Assembly (NCBI GenBank): GCA_017893485.1
Contig: CM030358.1
Location: 249,861,073-249,925,072, forward strand
DNA from: Hemerocallis citrina
Taxonomy: Eukaryota > Streptophyta > Magnoliopsida > Asparagales > Asphodelaceae
Reading direction: 5' to 3'
DNA length: 64,000 nt
Part shown: in pieces, positions 45,476 to 55,300 of the stretch
Layout of the letters: each line of letters opens with the position of its first letter
How positions within the stretch are numbered: position 1 is the stretch's first letter
Notes under the pieces: model-generated
What the model saw: the letters and a program-made list of their open reading frames with translations, nothing else
The model's database searches: none
What the model was told of the DNA's origin: nothing
Program-made: the position numbers and the translations under genes

Positions 45476-46051
45476 CCTCAGAAACATCACATGGATACAA
45501 TGATGAGAATTCTGAGATTTATTAAGTCTGCTCCAGGAAAATGGGTTGTATTTGCGAAACATGGTCACTTGAAGGTTGAGACATATACTGATGATGATTG
45601 GGCATGATCTATAATTGATAGGCGCTCCACTTCAGGATACTTCACCTTTGTTGGAGGAAATATAGTTATATGGAGAAGCAAGAAGCAGAATGTTGTTGCA
45701 CTCCCTAGTGCAGAGGCTGAGTCTCGCGGAGTAGCTCTATGTATTGCGGAAGCTTTATGGTTGAAACTCTTATTGCATGACTTAGGCTGCGGTCCGAATG
45801 AACATGTGAAGGTGTATTGCGATAGTCAAGCAGCATGTGATATTGCCGCCAATCCAGTTCAACATGATAGGACGAAACATGTAGAGGTGGATAGATTCTT
45901 CATCAAGGAGAAATTAGATGAGAAAGTCATTGAGATATCTAAAGTGAAGTCTGAAGATCAACTCGCAGATATTCTGACCAAGGCACTTTCGAGTCGGCTC
46001 TTCTTGAAATTTGTTGACAAGTTAGACATGTTCAATATCTATGCACCCACT
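45476..46051 (+). pseudogene. Copia RNase H, second part of the interrupted pol
   Basis: It continues the frame broken at 42683. YTDDDWA (RNase H Asp) is followed by a TGA at about 45605, then STSGYFTFVGGN, WRSKKQNVVALPSAEAE, and YCDSQAACDIAANPVQHDRT, the C-terminal RNase H blocks of copia. It ends with TGA just before the purine tract. One stop codon in this part. Confidence 0.88.
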
Positions 46052-46061
46052 TGAGGGGGAG

Positions 46062-46261
46062 TGTTGAATTGTAGGAAGTAGTGATATGTATTCTGTTTCC
46101 TAATCTATAGGAAACAGATTCCCCAAATCTCTCACCCCTCAATCTTCTCTCAATCTCCTTTCTTCTCCTCCAAGATTGTAATCCTTATATATAGATGTAT
46201 ACTGTAAAGAATAAAGAACAAGAAGAATAATAAAGATTTTTCCCAAAATCTGTTTTCAACA
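46062..46261 (+). mobile_element. Copia 3' LTR (200 bp)
   Basis: TGTTGAATTG...CTGTTTTCAACA, preceded by the tract TTGAGGGGGAG. It matches the 5' LTR with a handful of differences. Confidence 0.93.
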
Positions 46262-46463
46262 CCTCCGGCACACGCCATACGAGTCGAATCAAAGGTAATC
46301 TGAAGGAAAGAAAACACACTTTTTTGTTTTTTTTGGGTGTGCGGTAAGCTCACCGCAGACACTCTTTCCCTTCTTTCACACACTCTCTTCCAGATCTTTT
46401 CATATTAGCATCCACTATTTTCATATTAACATAATTGTGTAGATTTAGTGCATTTATCTGCAA
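46262..46463. other. Unannotated spacer
   Basis: Short AT-rich stretch between the copia target duplication and a Helitron end. Nothing recognised. Confidence 0.4.
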
Positions 46464-46845
46464 CTAGTATTTTTCACGTGCGATGCACGTTTTGATAAAG
46501 AGTTGGAGTTTAACATGTGATACATGTAAGTCAACAGTAAATAGCATGTGCAATAAATGCCTTAATTTTAAAATAATAGAGCTGAATAGGCGATACACGT
46601 GTTTTTTAAAAATTAAGAAGGAAAAACTTTGATATGTACGTGCGATATACGTGTTGAAAAATAGATTTGGAGTTGCACGTGCGATGCACATGTTTGTTTG
46701 GTGACATAGTGAGGACTCGAACCTGAGACATCCTTTATATTAGTTATACACGTATGTTGCATGTGTTGATAGATTGACAAATGACACTAAGGCCTTCTCC
46801 CATTATAATATTAGAGATTAGAAATTAGAGATTAGAGATTAGAGA
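46464..46845 (-). mobile_element. Short nonautonomous Helitron
   Basis: On the minus strand it starts TCTCTAATCTCTAATC after an A and ends with a hairpin CGTGCATCGCACG, then TGAAAAATACTAG followed by T. A palindrome about 10 bases before a CTRR end, with insertion between A and T and no duplication, is the Helitron hallmark. The 5' end has about four TCTCTAA units, so the exact start is uncertain within about 30 bp. It contains further GTGCATCGCAC-like palindromes and CAGGTTCGAGTCC, similar to a pol III B box. No helicase is present, so it would rely on another element. Confidence 0.75.
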
Positions 46846-47204
46846 TGTGCTTCATTAATGCATGGTGAATTTTCAGACTTGTGCATATTATTTCTTCCTC
46901 AAGAAAAAAGGTCTTGTTCAATTGCATAAATGAAGACGAACACATTAATAGTCTAATTTTTCCTACAAATACCGCAGCATAAACGTCCAATAATGAATAG
47001 CTCAGAAAGGGGGAAAAGTGTTAGATTAATAGAAAACGTCCAATAATGAGCAGAATCTGACCTCATTGTTCAGTTATTTCCTAAGCAGCAACATACCAAC
47101 ATGCACCGCCAGTAATTATCCACAAGCTCCACAACATTAACATGCTCAAAGCAGTCGACGACAAAACAATGATCGGATCTTTAAGTTGGAAAAACAATAG
47201 TTAT
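46846..47204. other. Unannotated spacer
   Basis: No ORF, repeat boundary or RNA gene that I can support. AT-rich, ending in a TTTTA-type repeat that belongs to the LINE tail. Confidence 0.4.
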
Positions 47205-47576
47205 TTTATTTTATTTTAATTTTTTTTAAGGGAAAAGGTGGAATGCCGCCACCTTACTTCATTAATAAGATTTTAACAAAACAACCCTAACTACAAAGCA
47301 GGAAAAAAATATAAACCTCTAACAATTCCTGTAGGGCAGGACAAATTCAAAAGTAATACATCAAAACAAGTACACATATAGCAGTCCTTCAAACAAAACT
47401 TTGGAAGGTGAGTGTCAAGAAACCGTTTCTCCACTCAGTCAAGGGTAGGTCCAAACTCTACCTCCTCATCATCGTACTCGTCTACCTAGAAGGCTCTGGC
47501 GATCCTCCCTCTCAGCCATGTAACAACAGTTGTTGTCCAAAAGGAGATCAAATGCATGATATGAAGTTAGAATACC
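47205..47576 (-). mobile_element. LINE 3' end (tail side), separated from its coding part by a copia insertion
   Basis: On the minus strand the segment ends GGTGGCGGCATTCCACCTTT, TCCCTTAAAAAAAATTAAAA and an (A3-4T) tail, as plant L1-type LINEs do. It is joined to the coding remnant at 51424-52260 once the element with AGAAG duplications is removed. It is the 3' untranslated part; there is no ORF of note. Confidence 0.6.
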
Positions 47577-47581
47577 AGAAG

Positions 47582-48319
47582 TGTTAGGATTGTGTCTTAT
47601 ATACTCGTTGTTCAGATTAAAAGAAGGTAATATGAAGTACGGAGGTCGAAGCATCGAAGCGAGTAGAAGGAGAATAGCAGCAGCAGTATGTGCATGCTAG
47701 TTATGGTCGACCGGTCATGGTGACAATCGACCGCACTCCCCGACCGCTCATTGTACTGGAAAGTCAGAGAGTGGTACGGTCGACCGGTCTTGTTGGACAG
47801 TCGAACGCCCGCGGCGCTGATTCGTTTTTAGGCTTCGATTTGTTAGGTCGGTTCAGCCCAATCTTCAACTCCAAGTTAGATCGTGCGGCTCCTATTCAGT
47901 TACTTCTTTTCCAGGTTTTATCGGACGACTGAGGATCAAGATTAGACCTAGGTTTTCTCTCTATTCTTCTATATATATTGTAAACTCTTCCAATATGAGA
48001 GGGAGTACTTCATAGATTCTTTTCTCCATTGCAAAGAGAGGCTCGAGAGAAAGATAGTTCTTGGTGGGTGAGTTTAATTCCTTGTGTCAAGTAAATCAGT
48101 AACTCCTTATAATCTCTTCTAGTTAAATATCAGATCTCCCTATATTTTCCCCCGGATTAAGCAAAAGCTAACCGAGATAAGTCATCGTTGTTGTGTTCGT
48201 GTTAGTTTGGTGGATCTACTTGTTTGCTCAATTTATTCGCCTCGTCCACTTCGACTTCCTCATTGCTCTATTAGTTTCGCTGCGACCAGAGGGCGTTTGT
48301 TGACGCCCGAATCCCAACA
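47582..48319 (+). mobile_element. LTR 1 of the three-LTR element
   Basis: 738 bp. It includes GGTCGACCGGTCATGGTGAC and further GTCGA motifs at 47706-47800, a CTTCTATATATATTG promoter-like site near 47970 and a GA-rich leader. The other LTRs differ by small indels and substitutions. Confidence 0.92.
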
Positions 48320-48321
48320 AC

Positions 48322-48334
48322 TGGTATCAGAGCT
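48322..48334 (+). other. Primer-binding site, tRNA-iMet type
   Basis: TGGTATCAGAGCT, an exact match to the usual site, two bases after LTR 1. Confidence 0.9.
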
Positions 48335-48360
48335 TCAGGTTGCCGAGTTTCTTGGTTAAG

Positions 48361-49745
48361 ATGACAGGCCACAGTATTTTGAAGATCAAGCAGTTTGATG
48401 GTAAGATTAATTTCAATCTTTAGAAGATTGACATGTATGATGTTCTTATTCAAGAATGGTTGCATTCAGTAGTAAAGAAGAAGAAAAAGCCAACTGATAT
48501 GAAGGATGACGTTTGGAAAGATATTCGTGAAAGAGCCATAAGTCTGATCCGACTATCCTTGGTGGACGAGGTCAAGTGCAGATTTCTTGAAGAAACTGAC
48601 GCGACGAGTCTGTGGGAAAGACTCATAACTGACTACTCTGGTTTGTCGTTATTAGATCGGATGCATTGGAAGAGAAAGTTATTCCGTTTATCAATGAAGG
48701 AAGGTACCGATCTCCAAGACCACATTACAGAGTTCAATAAGGTATTATCTGAACTTAAGGCGATCAACGCAGATGTGTGTGAGGAAGATAAAGCTTTCAA
48801 CCTGATATATTCACTGCCAGATCGTATAAGCCTTTGATCACGACCATGCTACATGGTAGATCTGCCAAGGAGAGTATTTCGGTAGATGGTGTAATCAAAG
48901 CATTGAAGGAAAATTAACTTAGGAAGGAGACCCATAAATCTTCATCGTCTATCCCTACAAGTTGTCTGGCAGTGGATGGTCCTTCGGGAGGAAGATAAAG
49001 TGCTTTGCAAAAGGATTTGATCCGTTGCCGATATTGCAAGAGGCCAGGGCATATCAAGAAAGACTATTGAAAATTACAGAATCAAAAGAGTGCCAAGAAC
49101 GAGAGTTCAGCCACTAATGTAGTTAGTGCCTTTAGTGCCTTTGATTTAGGTGGTTCGTATCTTCTTGTTTCAAATTCTTTAGAAGTGGATTCTAGTTGGT
49201 TTCTTGACTCAGGGAGTTCTTCTCATATTTGCTCCGAGAGGGAGCTATTTTCTACTTATAAGTCTATTACGGGGTGTTGTGCGACAACGGGAACTGGAGA
49301 GATTTGTGAAGTAGTAGGTGAGGGGACAGTTGAGTTGAAGATGCCAGGTCTACACATGTTCACTTTAAGGGATGTTTTGCATATTCCTCTGCTGAAACGG
49401 AATCTGATTTCCTTAGGAACTCTTGATGCACGGGGCTGCAGGTACACAGCTCCAGGTGGAGTTCTGTCTGTTTTTCAGGGTCGTCGTAAGGTGATTAGAG
49501 GTATGAGAATGGTTGGGCCAAGCCAAAACAATCTTTCCAAGCTTTGGAAAATTCGAAATACTTGCGCAAGTGTTGCTCCTTTTTCCGATATTCCCGTAAG
49601 CTCAGCTAGTTTGCCACAACTAGATTCATCGAGACGAGACCACGACATTCAAATATCATCGAGAGGTGGAGAAAGCCTAAGGGTAGGTGGAGTTCGTGCG
49701 GAGTTTGGCAACTTCGTAAGTACATCTACGGAGGTGGGCCTTTGA
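48361..49745 (+). pseudogene. Tork-like copia gag and protease remnant
   Basis: ATG at 48361 begins MTGHSILKIKQFDGKINF. Codon 21 (48421) is TAG where copia gag has Trp (a TGG-to-TAG change). The gag domain (LWERLITDYSGLSLLDRMHW, LQDHITEFNKVLSELKAI) runs to a frameshift near 48830. The zinc knuckle CRYCKRPGHIKKDY has lost its last Cys, and the next codon is TGA. Protease follows: SWFLDSGSSSHICSE with Asp in DSG, then LHIPLLKRNLISLG. Integrase, reverse transcriptase and RNase H are absent; after 49545 the frame is unrelated tail sequence ending at 49745. The element is not functional on its own. Confidence 0.88.
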
Positions 49746-49900
49746 GGGGCTGCACTGGATTTGGTGAGATTGGATAGAGATCATTTCAATTAGAAGAAGA
49801 AGCTATTGTTCTAAGTTTTCTATGCATGTGGAATTTGTGAGAGTTTGGAGATGAGTAACACATCATGTGATAGCACTCGTATGCAATCCAAGGTGGAGTT

Positions 49901-50639
49901 TGTTAGGATTGTGTCTTGTATACTCGTTGTTCAGATTAAAAGAAGGTAATATGAAGCACGGAGGTCGAAGCATCGAAGCGAGTAGAAGGAGAACAGCAGC
50001 AATAGCAGGTGCAGGCTAGTTGCGGTCGACCGATCATGGTGACAGTCGACCGCACCCCCCGACTGCACCCCCAACCACTCGTTGTACTGGGAAGTCAGAG
50101 AGGTACGGTCGACCGGTCTTGTTGGACGGTCGACTGCCCGCAGCGCTGATTCATTTTTGGGCTTCGATTTGTTAGGTCGGTTCAACCCAATCTTCAACTC
50201 CAAGTTAGATCGTGCGGCTCCTATCCAGTTACTTCTTTTCCAGGTTTTATCGGATGACTGAGGATCAAGATTAGACCTAGGTTTTCTCTCTATTCTTCTA
50301 TATATATTGTAAACTCTTCCAATATGAGAGGGAGTACTTCATAGATTCTTTTCTCCATTGCAAAGAGAGGCTCGAGAGAGAGATAGTTCTTGGTAGGTGA
50401 GTTTAATTCCTTGTGTCAAGTGAATCAGTAACTCCTTGTAATCTCTTCTAGTTGAATATCAGATATTTTCTCCCGGATTAAGCAAAATCTAACCAGGATA
50501 AGTCATCGTTGTTGTGTTTGTGTTAGTTTGGTGGATCTACTTGCTTGCTCAATTTATTCGTCTCGTCTACTTCGACTTCCTCATTGTTCTATTAGTTCTG
50601 CTGCGACCAGAGAGCGTTTATTGATGCCCTAACCCAACA
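49901..50639 (+). mobile_element. LTR 2 of the three-LTR element
   Basis: 739 bp, preceded by the purine tract AAGGTGGAGTT. It carries the GTCGAC motif cluster at 50024-50140. Confidence 0.92.
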
Positions 50640-50665
50640 ACTCGTATGTAATCCAAGGTGGAGTT

Positions 50666-51418
50666 TGTTAGGATTGTGTCTTGTATACTCGTTGTTCAGA
50701 TTAGAAGAAGGTAATATGAAGCACGGAGGTCGAAGCGTCGAAGCAAGTAGAAGGAGAACAACAGCAATAGCAGGTGCAGACTAGTTGCGGTCGACCGGTC
50801 ATGGTGACAGTCGACCGCACCCCCCGACCGCACCCCTGACCGCTCGTTATATTGGGAAGTCAGAGAGTGGTACGGTCGATCGGTCTTGTTGGACGGTCGA
50901 CCGCCCGCGGTGCTGATTCGTTTTTGGACTTCGATTTGTTAGGTTGGTTCAGCCCAATCTTCAACTCCAAGTTAGATCATGCGGCTCCTATTCAGTTACT
51001 TCTTTTTCAGGTTTTATCGAATGACTGAGCATCAAGATTAGACCTAGGTTTTCTCTCTATTCTTCTATATATATATTGTAAACTCCTCCAATATGAGAGG
51101 GAGTACTTCATGGATTCTTTTCTCCATAGCAAAGAGAGGCTCGAGAGAGAGATAGTTCTTGGTGGGTGAGTTTAATTTCTTGTGTCAAGTGAATCAGTAA
51201 CTCCTTGTAATCTCTTCTAGTTGAATATCAGATCTCCCTATATTTTCCTCCAGATTAAGCAAAAGCTAACCAGGATAAGTCATCGTTGTTGTGTTTGTGT
51301 TAGTTTGGTGGATCTACTTGCTTGCTCAATTTATTCGCCTCGTTTACTTCGATTTTCTCATTGCTCTAATTAGTTCCGCTGCGACCAGAGGGCATTTGTT
51401 GACGCCCCAATCCCAACA
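50666..51418 (+). mobile_element. LTR 3 of the three-LTR element
   Basis: 753 bp, preceded by the 26-bp residual interior ending AAGGTGGAGTT. GTCGAC cluster at 50788-50905. Followed by the AGAAG duplication. Confidence 0.92.
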
Positions 51419-51423
51419 AGAAG

Positions 51424-52260
51424 TACTATTACTAGTCCTACTGAAGTAAAAATTATTTATTTCAAGCCATAAAATTCAGGTCATAGCAGCGATAGCGATG
51501 TACCACACATCCTTCATCTCGTGCCGAATGGTGGCAAATTTGGGCCATCCACAACTCCTCATGAGTGTTTGGGTACTCACTTGTACCCAAAGCCCTAAGC
51601 ACCTCAATCAGCGCAGCTCTACTCCGCTGACATTCAATAAACAGATGGTTCAGTGATTCTGTATGGAAGTTACAAAACCCACAAGTAGTTGCGATGTTTG
51701 GTTGTCTTTTGGGTAGGTTCACTCTAGTGAGGATATCATTATTGAGCACCAACCAAAGAAAAACTCTGACTTTTAGGGGCGTCTCTGTCTTCCAAAGGAT
51801 CGTGACCCATTAGGTCTATATCCCTTGAAGTGGATACGGTTGTAAAAGGAGCGGATCGTAAAAGAACCATTGGGCTCCAACCCCAATGACTTTCTATTTG
51901 GGTCGTATGTGCACCTCACCCCAGCCTGATTGATATATTCTTGGAGGGTTCTAAGTCTCTCGATGAGAGCCGGGTTAAGACGAGTGTGAAAATATGGTTT
52001 CCAAGTTCCCCTCCTCCACGTCTTTGCCACTGAAATATGTGGATGGGAAGCAAGCTGATATAGGTATGGGAATATTTCTCTAAGTGTTTTCTTCACAAAA
52101 AAACAAAAAATCTTTCTCTAAGTGTGTGGGCACCGCACCATTTGTCCCACCAAAATTTGATCGACTAGCCATTGCCTATAAATAAAGCAGTCACTGTGCA
52201 GAATGATTCATTGGTTCTAACGACTCCTTTCCAAAATCAGAAGACCTTAGACCCCACCTA
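51424..52260 (-). pseudogene. L1-type LINE, C-terminal part of reverse transcriptase ORF
   Basis: The minus strand shows, in order: IGNG*SIKFWWDKWCG (the conserved motif after plant LINE reverse transcriptase, with TAG in place of a residue); TLREIFPYLYQLASHPHISV; SFTIRSFYNRIHF; then, after a frameshift near 51775, the zinc-binding domain CGFCNFHTESLNHLFIEC. A 38-bp insertion that duplicates ACACTTAGAGAA splits the segment near 52085-52125. The catalytic part is missing. It would be the 5' continuation of the LINE tail at 47205-47576. Confidence 0.8.
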
Positions 52261-52791
52261 GAAACCTAAATTTCTCGTACTCTTCGTTGAAGATAAGAAA
52301 GAAAACCACAGTAAAATTATTAGCAACCTTATACTAAAAAAATAGAAAGCTCTTTGAGAAAATATCCACCAATCGATTAGGACATAATCACATAATGGAT
52401 TGTTAAGCTTCCCTGAAATCATCTAGAAGCATTTGCCAAAACGTGTCTTACATAATTACATAATTAAATATTTCAGGCTGATAACCAAGATTCCAAGAAA
52501 TAGTTAGACGAAAAAAGTGCAACTAATTTTTATATAGAAAAAGTTGTATTTCACATTACCAAACCCCACATAAAATTAATCCACATTACCAAATACCACC
52601 TCCCAAAAAAAGATGACATCTTTTTACTAAAAAAGAAAAAGAAAAAGAAGATAAAATTACCTTTACTGATGCTCATGCATCTCTAAAAACAATAAATTAA
52701 CTCTCTACCTTTCTTTTCAAAATAAAAAATAAACAAAGCTGCTAAAAGTTACATCCCCAACATTAGAAAAAGTGGCAAGATGAAAAAACCG
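52261..52791. other. Unannotated AT-rich spacer
   Basis: No ORF or repeat boundary that I can support before the 9-bp target duplication AAAAAACCG (52783-52791) of the next element. Confidence 0.5.
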
Positions 52792-53109
52792 GAACTTTTT
52801 CCCCAACTGCCCCACATTTTGAAAGTTTTTTCCAAATTGCCCTACTTTTTTTTAAAATTCCCAAACTGCCCTACTTTTTTCCAAACTGTCCCACTTTTTA
52901 AAAGACCGAGTTTAATTAAAACTTACTCGGTTTTTCAAAAACCGAGTGTTAGTCTCGGATTTTTCGAATTTTAACACTCGGTCTTTGAAAAACCGAGTTA
53001 TTTTTAACGAAAATTGATCTTTCAGACCGAGTGGGTTATTTTGATAAATATTTTTGAAAGTGGGTTAGTTTGGTAAATACATTCAAAAAGTGGGTCATTT
53101 TGGTAACAA
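52792..53109 (+). repeat. Pack-MULE left terminal inverted repeat
   Basis: About 318 bp. It holds repeats of CAAACTGCCCTACTTTTTT on the outer side and of ACTCGGTTTTTCAAAAACCG (self-complementary) on the inner side. It pairs with 54998-55300. Confidence 0.9.
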
Positions 53110-53135
53110 TTCTGTGCCTTTCATACGGAACCTTA

Positions 53136-53215
53136 CAATATACTTCAATTTTTTTTTTTTTTTGATATATCGGATAGAGCCAAAAGGCTCCAGCCATCAA
53201 TATACTTCAATTTTT
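53136..53215 (-). mobile_element. Very short 5'-truncated LINE insertion
   Basis: CAATATACTTCAATTTTT is present at 53136-53153 and again at 53198-53215. Between them is a T-run and GATATATCGGATAGAGCCAA, AAGGCTCCAGCCAT. On the minus strand this is about 35 bp of a LINE 3' end with a poly-A tail inside an about 18-bp target duplication. It lies in the 3' flank of the DUF247 fragment. Confidence 0.7.
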
Positions 53216-53797
53216 AAAATGTACATTTTTAAATTATACTTCAATTTTTAAAATGTACATTTTTTACATACATGTGTCGTCAATAAAATTAAAACCGCAT
53301 CATTCTTACACATTACTACCTTTTATATGCCTCTTCTATATCAAAATTTATGTTGGCAACATAAAGAATAATGCTATGTTACTAGTACGCAACTTCTGAA
53401 AATATTCATTATTATGCAACATAGCTCATAGAACCATTTTCATATACAGCAATTTTCTTCATTTGCTCCAAAAACTTGTTGTTTCATGTCAAAATGGTAG
53501 ATATAAAGCACAAAATATTATTATGTTTTTCCAACTTAACAGAGCCATGTAAATTAGCACCAAATTCCTACACATGTATCTTCCAGTTGAAACTAAGACA
53601 ATTTTATCATATTCAAAAAAGATTAGAACTATAATGCACTTAACCATAGCATGGCCATCAATCTTAGCAAAAGAACAATAACACACTTAACAAAAGCATG
53701 GCGATCAATCTTAGCAAAGTGATCAAACAAGTCAATTTCTTGGTTCTAAACAGAAATATGATCAAACAGAAGACAGTACATTATCCAGAAATGAGTT
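53216..53797. other. 3' flank of the DUF247 fragment
   Basis: AT-rich DNA between the LINE insertion and the DUF247 stop codon. It contains a repeat of AATTTTTAAAATGTACATTTTT (two overlapping copies near 53210-53260) and a 40-bp near repeat around 53640-53715 (CATGGCCATCAATCTTAGCA). No gene. Confidence 0.5.
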
Positions 53798-54985
53798 TTA
53801 TGGTGGGTAAAGATAAGACAGAGCAGCCAGAAGAGACTGCTCAATCGCAAGCAGGAACAACACTGCTGCAGCAACTACAACAATGCCTGCCCATGGATTG
53901 CTGAAGTAGTCCCGGATCAACCCTGCCCTCCATCCGTGCCATTTTGATTCATGATACTCCTTCACCTTAATAAATACATCCTCCAAATAATTCATATCAG
54001 AAGCATAGTGTATCTGATTACACAATTGATTGAATAGATTTGCCGCAGCTTCATCAGTGCTCGACCTATTAACTAGAATCCCCTTCAGATCAGGCAACTT
54101 CACGTCCTCAGCGGTATCAATTATGCAGTCCATGAATGTAGCATAAATAGTAATGCAAGATTTAGTGTCAGGAAAGCACTACTCAAAGGCAATGAGGTTG
54201 CGAAAAAGGGAAGGGGTATAGTCATAAATTCGAAGGAGAGATATTTCTATCGATCCATCCTTAAATGACACATCTAAGAAGCTGTGAGCTGACTCATTTT
54301 TCTTGAACTTTATTCCAGACATCTTAAGCTCAGTCACGCATGGCACCCACTCCGGTGAAGTTGTTAAATGATTATATTCATTGGTTAATGTGGTTGATGG
54401 AACAAGAGTAGAATGAAAGAGATGGAGAAGGTGATGGATTTTGTTTCTGGGCATCATAGTAAAACCTACAGACTTGTTAGGATGAATATTCTTAAATAGT
54501 TGGAGTGCAACAATTGCTAGGTCAATACCTTGGTCTAAAGGAGTTTTCAAGAGATCAAATAGAATTTGGATGATGAAGAAAGGGATTTGGTTTTCGACTT
54601 TTTGTAGATCATACACAATAAGGTTCTGTATCCATAACATCCCTAGCATCGGCTGCCCTATTTTCCCTTCCTGGTCTCCGATATCCAACTCCACAATTTC
54701 TTCCTCTTCCCCCTTCTGCTTCTGCTTCTTCTCCTTCGACTCATCTCCATTTATCTCCTCGACCACCACTTCCACATTGTTCCCCTTCTTCTCCACTTGC
54801 TTTAACAAGAGATGAATGAGAAAGCACCCATCAAGTAACATAATGGATGTGAGCTTCAGTTGATCAAAATGCAAATCTAATGCATAGCAACTTCTTACCT
54901 CAAAATCCAATACCTGCAAGGCCAACAGGCATTGATCCAACAGCTTGGTAGCTCGCACTCTGCACCTATGTCTAGAGAGAAGGTA
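53798..54985 (-). pseudogene. DUF247 family protein gene, N-terminally truncated, one in-frame stop
   Basis: Minus-strand frame from about 54985 to TAA at 53798. It lacks the first hundred or so residues of a normal DUF247 protein; the right terminal repeat begins there. The conserved blocks are MLLDGCFLIHLLLKQ, LQKVENQIPFFIIQILFDLL, CVTELKMSGIKFKK, SFLDVSFKDGSIEISLL, SLFRNLIAFE and, after a TAG at 54181-54179 (probably from CAG), FMDCIIDTAEDVKLPDLKGI and RDYFSNPWAGIVVVAA. That last block is a C-terminal membrane segment usual for the family. A Lys/Glu-rich insert (EKKQKQKGEEEEIVE) is also usual. DUF247 proteins are plant-specific, and some take part in grass self-incompatibility. This copy is a captured fragment with one nonsense lesion, though otherwise open over about 380 codons. 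Confidence 0.9.
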
Positions 54986-54997
54986 TCTTAGACGAAC

Positions 54998-55300
54998 TTG
55001 TTACCAAAATGATCCACTTTTAAAAGTATTTACCAAGCTAACCTACTTTCGAAAGTATTTATCACAATAACCCACTCGGTCTTTGAAAGACCAAGTTTAG
55101 TTAAAAAATAACTCGGTTTTTTAAAGACCGAGTGTTAGAATTTGAAAAATCCAAGACTAACGCTCGGTCTTTGAAAAATCGAGTTAGTTTTAACTGAACT
55201 CGGTCTTTCAAAGATCGAGTGGGATGGTTTGGAAATTAAAAAAAAAGTAGGGCAGTTTGGGAAAAACTTTCAAAAAGTGGGGCAGTTTGGGAAAAAATTC
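54998..55300 (-). repeat. Pack-MULE right terminal inverted repeat
   Basis: It begins TTGTTACCAAAATGATCCAC and ends GGGAAAAAATTC, and pairs with 52792-53109. Confidence 0.9.

Larger units (their letters stand above)
38688..46261 (+). mobile_element. Ty1/copia element with 202/200-bp LTRs, TSD CCTCC, containing a nested solo LTR
   Basis: LTRs 38688-38889 and 46062-46261 begin TGTTGAA and end TTTTCAACA, and are flanked by CCTCC at 38683-38687 and 46262-46266. A tRNA-iMet-type primer site follows the left LTR, and a GAGGGGGAG purine tract precedes the right one. Protein order is zinc knuckle, protease, integrase, reverse transcriptase, RNase H, which defines copia. Without the nested 2.8 kb the element is about 4.8 kb. 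The pol gene has several stops and frameshifts and the integrase zinc site is damaged, so it is dead. Confidence 0.93.
47582..51418 (+). mobile_element. Copia (Tork-like) element with three LTRs in tandem, TSD AGAAG
   Basis: LTRs at 47582-48319, 49901-50639 and 50666-51418 all start TGTTAGGATTGTGTC and end CCAACA. AGAAG flanks the whole at 47577-47581 and 51419-51423. A partial gag-protease region lies between LTR 1 and 2. Between LTR 2 and 3 only 26 bp (ACTCGTATGTAATCCAAGGT plus GGAGTT) remain. That is the polypurine-side end of an interior fused to the two bases after an LTR. A tandem of two elements that shared a central LTR and lost most of both interiors explains this. Confidence 0.92.
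52792..55300. mobile_element. Pack-MULE (2.5 kb) with about 310-bp TIRs and 9-bp TSD, carrying a DUF247 gene fragment
   Basis: Terminal repeats at 52792-53109 and 54998-55300 are inverted copies. They are flanked by AAAAAACCG on both sides (52783-52791, 55301-55309), the 9-bp duplication typical of Mutator. No transposase lies inside. The interior is a truncated DUF247-family coding sequence on the minus strand and its 3' flank. This fits a gene-capturing MULE mobilised in trans. Confidence 0.92.

Noticed and set aside
46700..46740. tRNA-like B box (GGTTCGAGTCC) as a tRNA or SINE
   Set aside because: No A box or cloverleaf; it is inside a Helitron with clear ends.
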